Counted from the first letter of the stretch, positions 34,874-45,294 are shown. The stretch: DNA of 64,000 bases from Arthrobacter sp. S39 (GCF_004320525.1 NZ_SIHX01000008.1:62001-126000); one strand, 5' to 3'. Notes: generated by a model from the letters alone, not told the origin. Program-made: numbers and translations.

Positions 34874-35137
34874 GTGAAGAATTTCGAGACGCTGTTCGCT
34901 GAACTGAGTGAAAAGGCAGCCACCCGCCCGGCAGGCTCCCGCACCGTCGCTGAATTGGAGTCCGGAGTCCACGGCATCGGCAAGAAAGTCGTGGAAGAAG
35001 CAGCCGAAGTATGGATGGCCGCCGAGTACGAATCCGATGAAGCCGCGGCCGAGGAAATCTCCCAGCTGCTGTACCACCTGCAGGTTCTGATGCTCGCCAA
35101 AGGCCTGACCCTGGAAGACGTCTACAAGCATCTGTAG
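34874..35137 (+). CDS. hisE: Phosphoribosyl-ATP diphosphatase
   Basis: This protein of 87 residues, all-helical, has the MazG-like motif [20 protein letters not shown] and [20 protein letters not shown], which binds magnesium through Glu and Asp. It removes pyrophosphate from phosphoribosyl-ATP, the second step of histidine synthesis. Start is a GTG at 34874; no ATG precedes the conserved N-terminal helix. hisG follows 89 bases on. Confidence 0.9.
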   Translation: MKNFETLFAELSEKAATRPAGSRTVAELESGVHGIGKKVVEEAAEVWMAAEYESDEAAAEEISQLLYHLQVLMLAKGLTLEDVYKHL

Positions 35138-35226
35138 CCACTGCGGCAGCGGCTGGCATCACCAGTCCTGTCCCCGCGTGGCCCGTTTGCCTGATCAACA
35201 GACCTCCCAACCTAGAAAGACCCCCC

Positions 35227-36087
35227 ATGCTGCGAGTAGCCGTCCCCAATAAAGGCTCCCTGTCCGAAGCCGCCTCCGCCATGCTGTCCGAAGCCGGCTA
35301 CCGCCAGCGCCGCGACACCCGCGAACTGGTCATGGTGGACCCGGACAACGACATTGAATTCTTCTTCCTCCGCCCCCGCGACATCGCCGTCTATGTTGGG
35401 CAGGGAACGCTCGACGTCGGCATCACCGGCCGCGACCTCCTGCTGGACGCGGAGGTGGAGGCTGAGGAGCTGATGCCCCTGGGGTTCGCCGCCTCCACGT
35501 TCCGCTTCGCGGGCCCGGTGGGCGACTTCGCGAGCGTCGAACAGCTTGAGGGCAAGCGCCTCGCCACCAGCTACGACGGCCTGCTCCGCGGCTACCTCGC
35601 CGGGCTCGGCATCAAAGCCAAGGTGGTCCGCCTCGACGGCGCCGTTGAATCCTCCGTGCGCCTCGGCGTCGCGGACGCCATTGCCGACGTCGTCGAAACC
35701 GGCAACACCCTCAAGGCCGCCGGGATGGAGATCTTCGGCGATCCGATCCTCAAGTCCGAGGCCGTGCTGATCAAGCGCACCGAAGAGGGCGGCGCCGCGA
35801 ACGGCACCGCCAAGGAAATCGAAGTCCTGATCCGCCGCCTCCAGGGTGTCCTGGTAGCGCGCCAGTACGTCCTGATGGACTACGACATCCGCAAGGAACT
35901 GGTCGAGCAGGCCGCCGCGCTGACCCCCGGCCTGGAATCACCCACGGTCTCGCCGCTGCGCGATTCGGACTGGGTGGCCGTCCGCTCCATGGTGCCCAAG
36001 AAGGAAACCAACCGGATCATGGACGAGCTCTACGACCTGGGCGCCCGCGCCATCCTGGTCAGCAGCATCCACGCCTGCCGCATCTGA
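35227..36087 (+). CDS. hisG: ATP phosphoribosyltransferase (long form)
   Basis: This protein of 286 residues starts MLRVAVPNKGSLSEAASAML and has DVGITGRDLL and the PRPP-binding DAIADVVETGNTLKAAGM (Asp/Glu and Thr). It catalyses the committed step of histidine synthesis. The C-terminal domain (about residues 205-286) is the regulatory part of long HisG, which is feedback inhibited by histidine. It is 56 bases before hisF; the other his genes (A, B, C, D, H) are not in the window. Confidence 0.94.
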   Translation: MLRVAVPNKGSLSEAASAMLSEAGYRQRRDTRELVMVDPDNDIEFFFLRPRDIAVYVGQGTLDVGITGRDLLLDAEVEAEELMPLGFAASTFRFAGPVGDFASVEQLEGKRLATSYDGLLRGYLAGLGIKAKVVRLDGAVESSVRLGVADAIADVVETGNTLKAAGMEIFGDPILKSEAVLIKRTEEGGAANGTAKEIEVLIRRLQGVLVARQYVLMDYDIRKELVEQAAALTPGLESPTVSPLRDSDWVAVRSMVPKKETNRIMDELYDLGARAILVSSIHACRI

Positions 36088-36143
36088 GCCTCCCGCCGGG
36101 TTAGCGCGGCACAGCAGAATCAACAAGAATTCCAGGAGTACCC

Positions 36144-36920
36144 ATGGCTGTAGCTGTACGAGTCATCCCGTGCCTCGACGTCGACGCCGGCCGCGTCGTC
36201 AAGGGCGTCAACTTTGAAGGGCTCCGCGACGCCGGTGACCCGGTGGAGCTGGCACACCGCTACGACAACGCCGGCGCCGACGAACTGACCTTCCTGGATG
36301 TCACGGCGTCCTCCGGCAACCGCGAAACCACCTTCGACGTGGTCCGCCGCACCGCCGAGGAAGTCTTCATCCCGCTGACCGTTGGCGGCGGCGTCCGCGG
36401 TGTCGCGGAAGTGGACAAGCTCCTGCGCTTCGGCGCGGACAAGGCCTCCATCAACACGGCAGCGGTGGCCCGCCCGGACGTCATCGACGAAATCACGCGC
36501 CACTTCGGATCGCAGGTGCTGGTCCTCTCGGTGGATGCCCGCCGCACCCGCCCCGGATCCCAGCCCACGGCGTCGGGCTTTGAAGTCACCACGCACGGCG
36601 GCCGGACGGGCACGGGTATCGACGCCATCGCCTGGGCCAAGGAGGCCGCGGACCGCGGGGTGGGCGAAATCCTGCTGAACTCCATCGACGCCGACGGCAC
36701 CAAGGACGGCTTCGACCTGGAGCTGATCCGCCTGGTCCGCGCAGCGGTGCGGGTTCCGATCATCGCGTCGGGCGGGGCGGGGGAGCCGGCGCACTTTGCC
36801 CCGGCCGTCGCCGCCGGAGCGGACGCCGTGCTGGCAGCCTCGATCTTCCACTGGGGCCCGGACGACATGATGTCCCAGGTCAAGCAGGCCATCCGCGACG
36901 CAGGCTTCGAAGTCCGTTAG
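36144..36920 (+). CDS. hisF: Imidazole glycerol phosphate synthase cyclase subunit
   Basis: This protein of 258 residues is a TIM barrel with two half-repeats; catalytic acids are in [18 protein letters not shown] and LVLSVDARR, and phosphate loops in LTVGGGVRG and [10 protein letters not shown]. It forms the imidazole ring together with the HisH glutaminase, which is not encoded nearby. AGGAG precedes the ATG at 36144. A long palindrome ends the transcript. Confidence 0.95.
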   Translation: MAVAVRVIPCLDVDAGRVVKGVNFEGLRDAGDPVELAHRYDNAGADELTFLDVTASSGNRETTFDVVRRTAEEVFIPLTVGGGVRGVAEVDKLLRFGADKASINTAAVARPDVIDEITRHFGSQVLVLSVDARRTRPGSQPTASGFEVTTHGGRTGTGIDAIAWAKEAADRGVGEILLNSIDADGTKDGFDLELIRLVRAAVRVPIIASGGAGEPAHFAPAVAAGADAVLAASIFHWGPDDMMSQVKQAIRDAGFEVR

Positions 36921-36934
36921 TCCCTGCCCGCGAG

Positions 36935-37001
36935 AGCAACGCGGGGTCACTTCCTGCCCGATAAACCACGATTATTGGGCCGGAAGTGACCCCGCGTTGC
37001 T
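36935..37001. repeat. Long intergenic inverted repeat between hisF and the TIGR03085 gene
   Basis: A 20-bp perfect stem AGCAACGCGGGGTCACTTCC (36935-36954) pairs with its complement at 36982-37001. After one mismatch the stem continues for four more pairs (36956-36959 with 36977-36980), giving about 24 pairs with a loop of about 17 bases. It fills the space between two convergent genes and can act as a bidirectional terminator. Its length and the GGGGTCACTTCC core look like a dispersed intergenic repeat, but no second copy is in this window. Confidence 0.8.
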
Positions 37002-37004
37002 TTG

Positions 37005-37649
37005 TTACAGGCCCACTTCTGCGGACTGGAGGAGCGCGACGGCGTCGGGCTGGCCTTCGAAGGTGACCAGGGCGTGGCGTGTCCGGCCGTGGGCGTGCAT
37101 CAGCAGCTCGCCGGGCTCGCCGACGATGGCCACCGATACGGGGGCGCGCTTGGCCACGTGCCGCGGGCCGGAGGGCCGGACCAGCACGATGCCAAGGTCC
37201 ACGCCGCGGTACAGGATGGCGGCGCGCTTGATCAGCTCGTCCCAGAGTGCCTCTGAGTAGGCCTCGTCGAGTTGCCGGGGAGCCCAGCGGTCCACGGCAC
37301 GGCGGATGTCTTCCGTGTGGACAAAGTACTCAATGAGGTTGGAGCTTTCGTCCAGGGCCTTGATGTTCATGGGCGACAGCGCCGGCGGACCTGCCCGGAA
37401 AGTGTTCACCAGCCGGGTGTAGTCATCGCCGGTCTTCAGCTTCGCGGCCAGCTTGGCGGTGGCTTTGTCCGAGGCCTTGGAGAGGCTCTTGATGATGAGG
37501 CCCAGTCCCACGGCGGCCTTGCGTTCGCGCAGGTAAAGGTGCGCGGCAAGGTCCCTGGTGCGCCATCCTCTGCAAAGGGTGGGGGCATCAGGGCCGGCCG
37601 CCAGCAGGGTTTCGGCCAGGACTTCTCGGGACGGATCGACGAAATGCAT
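37005..37649 (-). CDS. TIGR03085 family metal-binding protein
   Basis: This protein of 214 residues begins [20 protein letters not shown], with [20 protein letters not shown], a DinB/maleylpyruvate-isomerase-like helical bundle start in which His and Glu may bind metal. Further on are [19 protein letters not shown] and a C-terminal strand set ([14 protein letters not shown]). The TIGR03085 family is widespread in actinobacteria but has no proven role. The start at 37649 is chosen by homology; an upstream extension is Ala/Gly-rich and overlaps the divergent hisI. Confidence 0.75.
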   Translation of the reverse strand: MHFVDPSREVLAETLLAAGPDAPTLCRGWRTRDLAAHLYLRERKAAVGLGLIIKSLSKASDKATAKLAAKLKTGDDYTRLVNTFRAGPPALSPMNIKALDESSNLIEYFVHTEDIRRAVDRWAPRQLDEAYSEALWDELIKRAAILYRGVDLGIVLVRPSGPRHVAKRAPVSVAIVGEPGELLMHAHGRTRHALVTFEGQPDAVALLQSAEVGL

Positions 37650-37761
37650 CACTTGTGAAACTAGCACGACACCGGGGGAGTTGGGCAGCAGAACCGCCCG
37701 CCCGAACGTGCCGTTGTTCATACACCGGCCGGGGCCCTGCAGAGGCACTAGACTTGGTCTG

Positions 37762-38205
37762 ATGTCTGAGCAGCCCGCCCCCGCCCCAGCCCCCGGATCG
37801 CCCCTGCCCGCACCCGCTGCGGCCGCCCCGGCAGCGACCCCCGAAGCCAGCCCGCTTCCCGCTGATCTCGCCGCTGCGCTCAAGCGGGACAGCGCCGGGC
37901 TGGTGGCCGCCGTCGTCCAGCAGTTCGACACCAACGAGGTCCTCATGCTCGGCTGGATGGACGACGAAGCCCTGCACCGCACCATGACCAGCGGCCGGGT
38001 CACGTTCTACTCCCGCTCCCGCCAGGAGTATTGGCGCAAGGGCGACACCTCCGGCCACGTCCAGTGGGTCAAGTCCGTGGCCATGGACTGCGACGGCGAC
38101 GCCCTCCTGGTGCGCGTGGACCAGGTTGGCGCCGCGTGCCACACGGGGACCCGCACCTGCTTCGACGGCAGGGGCCTTGAAGTCCAGACCGGCACCGCGG
38201 TCTGA
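37762..38205 (+). CDS. hisI: Phosphoribosyl-AMP cyclohydrolase
   Basis: This protein of 147 residues has the core [20 protein letters not shown] and [20 protein letters not shown], with the zinc ligands in [12 protein letters not shown] and [11 protein letters not shown]. It opens the purine ring of phosphoribosyl-AMP in histidine synthesis. An Ala/Pro-rich N-terminal extension of about 37 residues precedes the domain; it is probably disordered. Starts at ATG 37762, diverging from the TIGR03085 gene. trpE begins about 120 bases downstream. Confidence 0.92.
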   Translation: MSEQPAPAPAPGSPLPAPAAAAPAATPEASPLPADLAAALKRDSAGLVAAVVQQFDTNEVLMLGWMDDEALHRTMTSGRVTFYSRSRQEYWRKGDTSGHVQWVKSVAMDCDGDALLVRVDQVGAACHTGTRTCFDGRGLEVQTGTAV

Positions 38206-38326
38206 CCGCCGTCCCTGGCGTAACTTCCCGGGCGGGAGACCGGCCCGCACCCAAAACATACTTTCGGCAGCATACAACTGACGCCCTCCACCGGCGTCGA
38301 AGAAGAACAGGCGGAGAAGCATAGCC

Positions 38327-39934
38327 ATGCAGGACCTTGGAATCATCAGCCCGGGCCTCGAGGAGTTCCGCGAACTCGCAGGCAGCAGCCGTGTCATTCC
38401 CGTCCGCCTCAAGGTGCTGGCGGACGCGGAGACCCCCATCGGCCTCTACAGGAAGCTGGCCCAGGGCCAGCCCGGCACGTTCCTGATGGAGTCAGCGGCG
38501 GTGGGCGGGACCTGGTCCCGCTACTCGTTCATCGGCGCCAAGTCGCGCGCCACCCTCACCACCAAGGACGGCAACGCCCACTGGCTGGGACAGCCGCCCG
38601 TGGGTGTGCCCGTCGACGGCAATCCCGTGGACGCCATCCGGGACACCATCGAGGCCCTCCGCACTGACCGGTTCGACGGGCTGCCGCCGTTCACCTCGGG
38701 TCTGGTGGGATTCCTGGGCTGGGAAACCGTCCGGCACTGGGAACGGCTGACCAGCCCGCCCGAGGACGACCTGCACCTCCCCGAGATGGCCCTTAACCTG
38801 GTCACGGACATGGCCGTGCACGACAACGTGGACGGCACGGTCCTGCTGATCGCCAACGCCATCAACTTCGACGGCAGCTCGGACCGCGTGGATGAGGCCT
38901 GGCACGACGCCGTGGCCCGGGTCAAAGCCCTGCTGACACAGATCAGCACTCCCGTGGCCCAGCCGGTTTCCGTCCTGGAGCCCGCCGCGCTGGACTTCGC
39001 CTCCAGCGTGCAGGAACGCTGGGACGAAACCGACTACCTCGCCGCCCTGGACCGCGGCAAGGAAGCCATCATCGACGGCGAAGTTTTCCAGGTGGTGATC
39101 TCCCGCCGCTTCGAGATGGAGTGCGGCGCGTCGCCCCTGGACGTGTACCGGGTGCTGCGCAACACCAACCCGAGCCCGTACATGTACATCTTCAGCCTCG
39201 AGGACGCGGACGGCCGGGAGTACTCCATCGTCGGCTCCTCACCCGAGGCGCTGGTCACGGTGACCGGCGAGGAAGTCATCACCCACCCGATCGCCGGGTC
39301 ACGCCCCCGCGGCAAGACGGTCGAAGGGGACAAGGCCCTGGCCGAGGAACTCCTGGCCGACCAGAAGGAACGGGCCGAGCACCTCATGCTGGTGGACCTT
39401 TCCCGCAACGACCTCTCCAAGGTCTGCGTCGCGGGGACGGTGGACGTCACGCAGTTCATGGAAGTGGAGCGGTTCAGCCACATCATGCACCTCGTCTCCA
39501 CCGTGGTGGGAAAGCTGTCACCGCAGGCCAAGGCCTACGACGTCCTGAAAGCCACGTTCCCGGCAGGCACGCTGTCCGGCGCGCCCAAACCCCGCGCCCT
39601 GCGCCTGCTCGACGAACTCGAGCCCCACCGCCGCGGCATCTACGGCGGCGTTGTGGGCTACCTGGACTTCGCCGGGGACATGGACATGGCCATCGCCATC
39701 CGGTCGGCACTGCTCCGCGAAGGCCGGGCCTACGTCCAGGCCGGCGGCGGCATCGTGGCGGACTCCGTCAACCCCACCGAAGCCCTGGAAACCGTGAACA
39801 AGGCTGCCGCGCCCCTTCGGGCAGTCCACACCGCCGGTTCCCTGCACAACATCTCGGCCGAGACCATCCCCGACGCCGGATCCACCGGCGCCGGATCCGC
39901 CGACGCCGGCAGCACCACGCAGGCGGGCGCCTGA
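38327..39934 (+). CDS. trpE: Anthranilate synthase component I
   Basis: This protein of 535 residues has the tryptophan feedback region GTFLMESAAVGGTWSRYSFI (a variant of LLES...S) and chorismate-binding motifs VVISRRFEMECGASPLDVYR, ITHPIAGSRPRG, LSGAPKPRALRLLDELEPHR and VQAGGGIVADS. With a glutaminase partner (TrpG, not in the window) it makes anthranilate from chorismate. The last about 25 residues are a Ser/Gly/Ala-rich repeat (GSTGAGSADAGSTTQ). The stop overlaps the next ATG by one base. Confidence 0.94.
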   Translation: MQDLGIISPGLEEFRELAGSSRVIPVRLKVLADAETPIGLYRKLAQGQPGTFLMESAAVGGTWSRYSFIGAKSRATLTTKDGNAHWLGQPPVGVPVDGNPVDAIRDTIEALRTDRFDGLPPFTSGLVGFLGWETVRHWERLTSPPEDDLHLPEMALNLVTDMAVHDNVDGTVLLIANAINFDGSSDRVDEAWHDAVARVKALLTQISTPVAQPVSVLEPAALDFASSVQERWDETDYLAALDRGKEAIIDGEVFQVVISRRFEMECGASPLDVYRVLRNTNPSPYMYIFSLEDADGREYSIVGSSPEALVTVTGEEVITHPIAGSRPRGKTVEGDKALAEELLADQKERAEHLMLVDLSRNDLSKVCVAGTVDVTQFMEVERFSHIMHLVSTVVGKLSPQAKAYDVLKATFPAGTLSGAPKPRALRLLDELEPHRRGIYGGVVGYLDFAGDMDMAIAIRSALLREGRAYVQAGGGIVADSVNPTEALETVNKAAAPLRAVHTAGSLHNISAETIPDAGSTGAGSADAGSTTQAGA

Positions 39935-40566
39935 TGCCGGTTCCGGACGTCACGGCCGGCAACACGGCCAAAGCCGCGGGTACGCCGGCGTGGGCCCGCA
40001 AGTCCACGCTGGTCCTGCTGGTCGCGGCCCTGGCGCTGGCCGTGTTCGGTACCACCACGCAGACCTGGATCACCGTCAGCCTGGACCCGGACCAGGTGGG
40101 CCAGGCCGGGAGTGCCCAGACCGCACTGCAGGTGCAGGGGAGCAAGGCGGCCACCACGGTGACGGCGCTGGCCCTTGTTGCCCTGGCCGGAGGCCTGGCC
40201 GCGGCCATCGCCGGACGGATCGCGCGCTGGATCATCACGGCCATCATCGTGCTGGCCTCGGCCGGCATTGTGGCCGCAGCAGCCACCGTGCTGGCTGACC
40301 CGCTGTCCGCCGCGCAGGGCTCCATCGCCGCCGCCACCGGAGTTACCGGAAGCAGCGCCGAAGTGGGCGTGACCGCGTTCCCGGCGATCGCCGTCGTCGT
40401 CGGTGTCCTGCTCGCCCTGGGCGCCCTGCTGATCATTCCGGCGGGCCGTTACTGGAAGTCCCGGACAAAGTACGACGCGCGGACCACAGGCAGTGCACCG
40501 GCCGCGGGACCCGTTGACGAGATCGACAGCTGGGACAGGCTCTCACGCGGAGACGACCCCACCTGA
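39934..40566 (+). CDS. Trp biosynthesis-associated membrane protein
   Basis: This protein of 210 residues has four hydrophobic segments: LVLLVAALALAVFG, ATTVTALALVALAGGLAAAI, IITAIIVLASAGIVA and AIAVVVGVLLALGALLII. A C-terminal cytoplasmic tail has acidic DEIDSWDRLSRGDDP. This is the TIGR02234 type always found in actinobacterial trp operons. Its function is unknown. It overlaps trpE by one base. A conserved Trp in the first loop region (TQTWITV) is a family mark. Confidence 0.85.
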   Translation: MPVPDVTAGNTAKAAGTPAWARKSTLVLLVAALALAVFGTTTQTWITVSLDPDQVGQAGSAQTALQVQGSKAATTVTALALVALAGGLAAAIAGRIARWIITAIIVLASAGIVAAAATVLADPLSAAQGSIAAATGVTGSSAEVGVTAFPAIAVVVGVLLALGALLIIPAGRYWKSRTKYDARTTGSAPAAGPVDEIDSWDRLSRGDDPT

Positions 40567-40676
40567 GCGCGCCAGGGGCGCCGGACCGGTCACAGGCCCC
40601 ACTGCGGGCGGCCGATAACCGGGTCCCGGCCAAAAAATGGCAGAATGTAAGCAGTATTGATCCTGAGGAGATTCAC

Positions 40677-40964
40677 ATGAGCAAAGCACCCGCGTCCGCG
40701 TCCAAGTCCGCCACGGAATCCGCTGTCCACCACGGCGTTGACCACAGCCAGGAACTCGGCCACGGCAACAGCCCTGCAGCCTGGACCTGCGTGATCGTGA
40801 TGCTGGTCGGCGCGCTGGTCTGCTCCATCGCCTTTGTCATTGCCAACACCCCGATCTTCATCGCCGGTGCAGCCGTGATGGTCCTCGGCCTGATCCTGGG
40901 CTTCGTCATGCGCAAGGCAGGCTACGGCGTCGAAGGCAGCAAGCTGAAGAACTCCGGCCACTGA
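40677..40964 (+). CDS. HGxxPAAW-motif membrane protein
   Basis: This protein of 95 residues has an N-terminal Ser/Ala/His-rich stretch and the signature HGNSPAAW (fits HGxxPAAW), followed by two transmembrane helices (VIVMLVGALVCSIAFVIA and IFIAGAAVMVLGLILGFVM). Members of this small family sit in actinobacterial trp operons; the role is unknown. The stop overlaps the trpC start by one base. Preceded by TCCTGAGGAGATTCAC, a strong binding site (GAGGAG). Confidence 0.85.
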   Translation: MSKAPASASKSATESAVHHGVDHSQELGHGNSPAAWTCVIVMLVGALVCSIAFVIANTPIFIAGAAVMVLGLILGFVMRKAGYGVEGSKLKNSGH

Positions 40965-41785
40965 TGGCGACTGTTCTCGATGACATCAATGCCGGTGTCA
41001 GGGAGGATATGGAGGCCAGGAAGCGCCTCGTTTCGCTTGCGGAACTGAAGGACCTGGCCGCCGCGGCTGTTCCGGCGCGTGACGCCTGGGCCGCCCTTGA
41101 CGGCCCGTCGGCCCGGCGGAACCAGCTGAAAGTCATTGCCGAAATCAAACGGCGCAGCCCCTCCAAGGGCGACCTCGCGGCCATCGTGGACCCGGCATCG
41201 CTCGCTGAGCAGTACGCCGACGGCGGTGCCGCCGTCATCAGCGTCCTCACCGAACAGCGCCGCTTCAACGGCTCCCTCGCGGACCTGGATGCCGTCCGTG
41301 CCCGCGTGGACGTGCCGCTGCTGCGCAAGGACTTCACGCTCGACGAATACCAGATCTGGGAGGCCCGCGCCCACGGTGCGGACCTGATCCTGCTGATCGT
41401 TGCAGCGCTGTCGGACGGCGAGCTCCGGGATTTCAGTGCGCTCAGCCGCGAACTTGGCATGAACGTGCTCGTGGAGACGCACACGGAAGAGGAAATCGAA
41501 CGCGCGGTGGCGGCTGAGGCGCGCATCATCGGCGTGAACGTGCGCAACCTCAAGACGCTCGACGTCGACCGTTCCGTTTTCGCGTCCCTCGCCGGGATGA
41601 TTCCCGCCGAAGCGCTGGTCATCGCCGAGTCCGGGGTGCGGGGCGTCGACGACGTCACGCACTACGCTGCCAGCGGTGCCAACGCCATCCTGGTGGGCGA
41701 GGCCCTGGTCAGCGACTCGACGCCGCGGGACCGGATCGCCGAATTTACCGCGGCAGGCGCCGCGGCCATCGCCGCACGCGCCTGA
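40964..41785 (+). CDS. trpC: Indole-3-glycerol phosphate synthase
   Basis: This protein of 273 residues, a TIM barrel, has [16 protein letters not shown] (first catalytic Lys), [20 protein letters not shown], and [20 protein letters not shown] (phosphate and catalytic residues). It closes the indole ring from CdRP. It follows the HGxxPAAW gene with a one-base overlap; trpB starts about 100 bases on. Confidence 0.95.
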   Translation: MATVLDDINAGVREDMEARKRLVSLAELKDLAAAAVPARDAWAALDGPSARRNQLKVIAEIKRRSPSKGDLAAIVDPASLAEQYADGGAAVISVLTEQRRFNGSLADLDAVRARVDVPLLRKDFTLDEYQIWEARAHGADLILLIVAALSDGELRDFSALSRELGMNVLVETHTEEEIERAVAAEARIIGVNVRNLKTLDVDRSVFASLAGMIPAEALVIAESGVRGVDDVTHYAASGANAILVGEALVSDSTPRDRIAEFTAAGAAAIAARA

Positions 41786-41882
41786 CCGCGCCGGCACCAT
41801 CCCCTCGCCGGTTGCCCAGGCAACCGCGGACGGGATGCCGCATGAACTCATTAGTGAAAAAGTGAACAGGATGGTGAGACTG

Positions 41883-43205
41883 ATGGCCGAAGCGCCGACA
41901 GCCGGCTCTGACGAAGGCTCGGTGGATGCATTCCTGCAGGGCGGCTCCCTCAAGCACGCCCCGGGACCCTACTTTGGCTCGTACGGGGGCCGGTGGATGC
42001 CTGAGTCTCTGATCGCGGCCCTGGACGAGCTTGAGGACACGTTCGAAAAGGCCAAGGCCGATCCTGATTTCATCGCGCAGATCGCCGAGCTGAACAAGAA
42101 CTACTCGGGCCGGCCCTCCCTGCTGACGGAGGCGAAGCGTTTTGCCGAGCATGCCGGGGGAGTGCGGATCTTCCTCAAGCGCGAGGACCTGAACCACACC
42201 GGCTCGCACAAGATCAACAACGTCCTGGGCCAGGCCCTGCTGGCCAAGCGCATGGGGAAGACCCGCGTCATCGCCGAGACCGGTGCAGGCCAGCACGGCG
42301 TGGCCAGCGCCACGGCCGCCGCGCTGCTGGGGCTGGAATGCGTTGTCTACATGGGCGCTGAAGACTGCCGCCGCCAGGCCCTGAATGTGGCCCGGATGGA
42401 ACTCCTCGGCGCCACCGTGATCCCCGTGACCAACGGATCGCAGACCCTCAAGGACGCCATCAACGAGGCGCTCCGCGACTGGGTGGCCAACGTCGGCAAC
42501 ACCCACTACCTGCTGGGCACGGCCGCCGGCGCGCACCCGTTCCCGGCCATGGTCCGCTACTTCCACGAGGTCATCGGAGAGGAAGCCCGCGCCCAGATCA
42601 TCGAGCAGGCCGGCCGCCTTCCTGACGCCGTCTGCGCCTGCATCGGTGGCGGTTCAAACGCCATCGGCATCTTCCACGGCTTCCTGGATGACCCCTCGGT
42701 GAAGATCTACGGCTTCGAGGCAGGCGGGGACGGCGTCGAAACCGGCCGGCACGCAGCCACCATCACCCTCGGCAAGCCCGGCGTGCTGCACGGCGCACGC
42801 TCCTACCTCATGCAGGACGACGACGGCCAGACGATCGAGTCCCACTCCATCTCCGCAGGCCTGGACTACCCGGGCGTTGGCCCGGAGCACTCCTACCTCG
42901 CCGACATCGGACGCGTCAGCTACGAGCCGATCACGGACAGCGAAGCCATGGAGGCCTTCCGGCTCCTGTGCCGCACCGAGGGCATCATTCCCGCCATCGA
43001 GTCCTCGCACGCCCTCGCCGGAGCCATCAAGGTGGGCCAGCGGCTGGCGGCAGAGACCGGCGCCGCCGGGGCAGCAGAGAAGATCGTGATCGTGAACCTG
43101 TCCGGCCGCGGTGACAAGGACGTTGCCACCGCAGCGGAGTGGTTCGACCTGCTGGACAAGGATTCCGCAGAGGCCGCCATCGGCAAGGAAGGGGAGCAGC
43201 TGTGA
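41883..43205 (+). CDS. trpB: Tryptophan synthase beta chain
   Basis: This PLP enzyme of 440 residues has the lysine motif [14 protein letters not shown], the glycine-rich [20 protein letters not shown], the substrate loop [15 protein letters not shown], and [17 protein letters not shown]. It forms tryptophan from indole and serine with TrpA. Several in-frame ATGs lie before the domain (41835, 41871 and 41883); I chose 41883, closest to the conserved [17 protein letters not shown], but 41871 is equally possible. Overlaps trpA by 4 bases (GTGA). Confidence 0.95.
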   Translation: MAEAPTAGSDEGSVDAFLQGGSLKHAPGPYFGSYGGRWMPESLIAALDELEDTFEKAKADPDFIAQIAELNKNYSGRPSLLTEAKRFAEHAGGVRIFLKREDLNHTGSHKINNVLGQALLAKRMGKTRVIAETGAGQHGVASATAAALLGLECVVYMGAEDCRRQALNVARMELLGATVIPVTNGSQTLKDAINEALRDWVANVGNTHYLLGTAAGAHPFPAMVRYFHEVIGEEARAQIIEQAGRLPDAVCACIGGGSNAIGIFHGFLDDPSVKIYGFEAGGDGVETGRHAATITLGKPGVLHGARSYLMQDDDGQTIESHSISAGLDYPGVGPEHSYLADIGRVSYEPITDSEAMEAFRLLCRTEGIIPAIESSHALAGAIKVGQRLAAETGAAGAAEKIVIVNLSGRGDKDVATAAEWFDLLDKDSAEAAIGKEGEQL

Positions 43206-44014
43206 CCGGCGTTCAGAACACCAGCAGCACCAGCAAATCGGCAATCGCCATCGACAAGGCCCGCGCAGAAGGGCGGTCGGCACTGATCGGCTACCTGCCT
43301 GCCGGCTACCCCACCGTTGAGGACACCATCGCCGCGGGCGTCGCCCTGGCGCGCAACGGCGCCGACCTGATCGAGATCGGCATCCCGTACTCGGACCCGG
43401 TCATGGACGGCCCGGTCATCCAGGCCGCCACCACCGAGGCGCTGGCCAACGGCTTCGCGGTCCGCCAGGTCTTCGACGTCGTTGCCGGCATCACCAGCCA
43501 GACCGACGCCGCCGTGCTGGTCATGACCTACTGGAACCCGGTGGTCCGGATGGGCGTGGACGAGTTCTCCCGCCGCCTCGCCGAAGCCGGCGGGGCCGGC
43601 CTGATCACTCCCGACCTCATCCCCGACGAGGCCGCGGAATGGATGGAAGCATCCGACAAGTACGGCCTGGACCGGGTGTTCCTGGTGGCGCCGTCGTCGT
43701 CCCCGGAGCGCATGAAGCGCACGGTGGAGGCCAGCCGCGGCTTTGTGTACGCGGTCTCGATCATGGGTGTCACGGGCGCACGGTCCTCCGTCAGCTCGGC
43801 TGCCGAGGGCGTCGTTGCTGCGGCCAAGGGTGCCGGCGCCGAACGCGTCTGCGTGGGCCTCGGAGTTTCCAACGCGGACCAGGTGGCAGAGATCGCAGCC
43901 TACGCCGACGGCGTGATCGTGGGCACCGCCCTTGTGGCGGCCATCAGGGACGGCGGCGTGGACGCCGTGGCGAAGCTGACCAAAGACCTCAGCACCGGAC
44001 TGACCAGGAAGTAG
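43202..44014 (+). CDS. trpA: Tryptophan synthase alpha chain
   Basis: This protein of 270 residues has [14 protein letters not shown], catalytic Glu and Asp in [19 protein letters not shown], and phosphate loops [14 protein letters not shown] and [16 protein letters not shown]. It releases indole from indole-3-glycerol phosphate and channels it to TrpB. The start is a GTG at 43202 overlapping the trpB stop. A short spacer (5 bases) separates it from lgt. Confidence 0.94.
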   Translation: MTGVQNTSSTSKSAIAIDKARAEGRSALIGYLPAGYPTVEDTIAAGVALARNGADLIEIGIPYSDPVMDGPVIQAATTEALANGFAVRQVFDVVAGITSQTDAAVLVMTYWNPVVRMGVDEFSRRLAEAGGAGLITPDLIPDEAAEWMEASDKYGLDRVFLVAPSSSPERMKRTVEASRGFVYAVSIMGVTGARSSVSSAAEGVVAAAKGAGAERVCVGLGVSNADQVAEIAAYADGVIVGTALVAAIRDGGVDAVAKLTKDLSTGLTRK

Positions 44015-44019
44015 CCCCT

Positions 44020-45162
44020 ATGCAGACCATCCTCCACGCCGCGGCCATGGTGCCGGCGAGCATCCCGAGTCCGGACTGGTCCGGCTTCGACATCCCGCTG
44101 CCGTGGGGTACGCTGCGCATCCATGCCTACGCCCTGTGCATCCTGGCGGGCATCATCGTGGGCCTGTGGCTCACGTCCGTCCGCTGGGCACGGCGTGGAG
44201 CGCCGGAGGGAAGCGTCTGGGACATCGTCATCTGGGCCATCCCGTTCGGCATCATCGGCGGGCGCCTGTACCACGTGGTGTCCTCCCCGGATGCGTACTT
44301 CGGACCCGGCTTTGACGGCACCGGGGATCTGTGGCTGATCCCGCAGATCCAGCGGGGCGGCCTGGGCATCTGGGGTGCCGTCGTGCTCGGTGTCGTGGGT
44401 GCCTGGATCGGCTGCCGCAAGTCAGGCGTGAAGCTCACCGCGTTCCTGGACGCCGCTGCCCCCGGGCTGCTGCTGGCACAGGCCGTGGGCCGCTGGGGCA
44501 ACTACTTCAACCAGGAACTCTTCGGCGGGCCCACCACCCTTCCCTGGGGCCTGCAGGTGGATGCGGACAACGCCAACTTCCCTGCCGGGTTGCCGGCGGA
44601 CACGCTGTTCCACCCGACCTTCCTGTACGAATCGCTGTGGAACATCGCCGGCGTCCTGATCCTGCTGGCCCTGGACCGGAGATTCCACTTCCGCCGCGGC
44701 CGCCTCTTCTGGGCCTACGCCATGTACTACACCCTGGGCCGGGTCTGGATCGAAGCCATGCGCATCGATGACGCGGAGCAGATCAACCTCTTCGGCATCA
44801 CCGCCCGGCTGAACGTCTGGACCAGCATCCTGGTATTCGTGGTGGCGCTGGCTGTCTTTGTCCTCCTTGGAATGAAGGGCAGGCCGGAGCCGGACAGTGT
44901 CTATCTGGACGGCCGGGAACCCGCCGTCGAGGGGCCCGAAGACGGGGCCGAACCGGTCCGTGATACGGACCCTGTTGTCTCAGATAGTGAATCGCGTGAT
45001 AATCTCCCTGATAACCAAAGCGGTTCCAGGCGCCCTTCCACCCCAACGGAAGAGGAGCCGGAAACTTCGGCTGGCGGGCAGACCCTCACGGAATCGCCGG
45101 CGGCCGAAAGCTCCGGCGGCAAAGCCGCGGGGACCGCGCCGGAGGCTGGCAGTACCAAGTAG
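44020..45162 (+). CDS. lgt: Prolipoprotein diacylglyceryl transferase
   Basis: This protein of 380 residues has about seven membrane helices and the Lgt signature QAVGRWGNYFNQELFGGPT. It transfers diacylglycerol from phosphatidylglycerol to the lipobox cysteine of prolipoproteins. After the last helix (about residue 285) comes a long acidic, Ser/Pro/Glu-rich tail of about 95 residues which is not part of the enzyme fold and looks disordered. It closes the trp operon, 5 bases after trpA. Confidence 0.95.
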   Translation: MQTILHAAAMVPASIPSPDWSGFDIPLPWGTLRIHAYALCILAGIIVGLWLTSVRWARRGAPEGSVWDIVIWAIPFGIIGGRLYHVVSSPDAYFGPGFDGTGDLWLIPQIQRGGLGIWGAVVLGVVGAWIGCRKSGVKLTAFLDAAAPGLLLAQAVGRWGNYFNQELFGGPTTLPWGLQVDADNANFPAGLPADTLFHPTFLYESLWNIAGVLILLALDRRFHFRRGRLFWAYAMYYTLGRVWIEAMRIDDAEQINLFGITARLNVWTSILVFVVALAVFVLLGMKGRPEPDSVYLDGREPAVEGPEDGAEPVRDTDPVVSDSESRDNLPDNQSGSRRPSTPTEEEPETSAGGQTLTESPAAESSGGKAAGTAPEAGSTK

Positions 45163-45294
45163 CCAGCCGTCAAGCAGGGTCGCAGAGCCACCGCTCGCAG
45201 CGCCCAAACACCACAGCGTCGTGGCATCGGGACTGCCCCGGACCAGCATAGAGCTGCTGGCCGGTCAAGCCCGGGTCGGGGGCCTGCGTAACTG

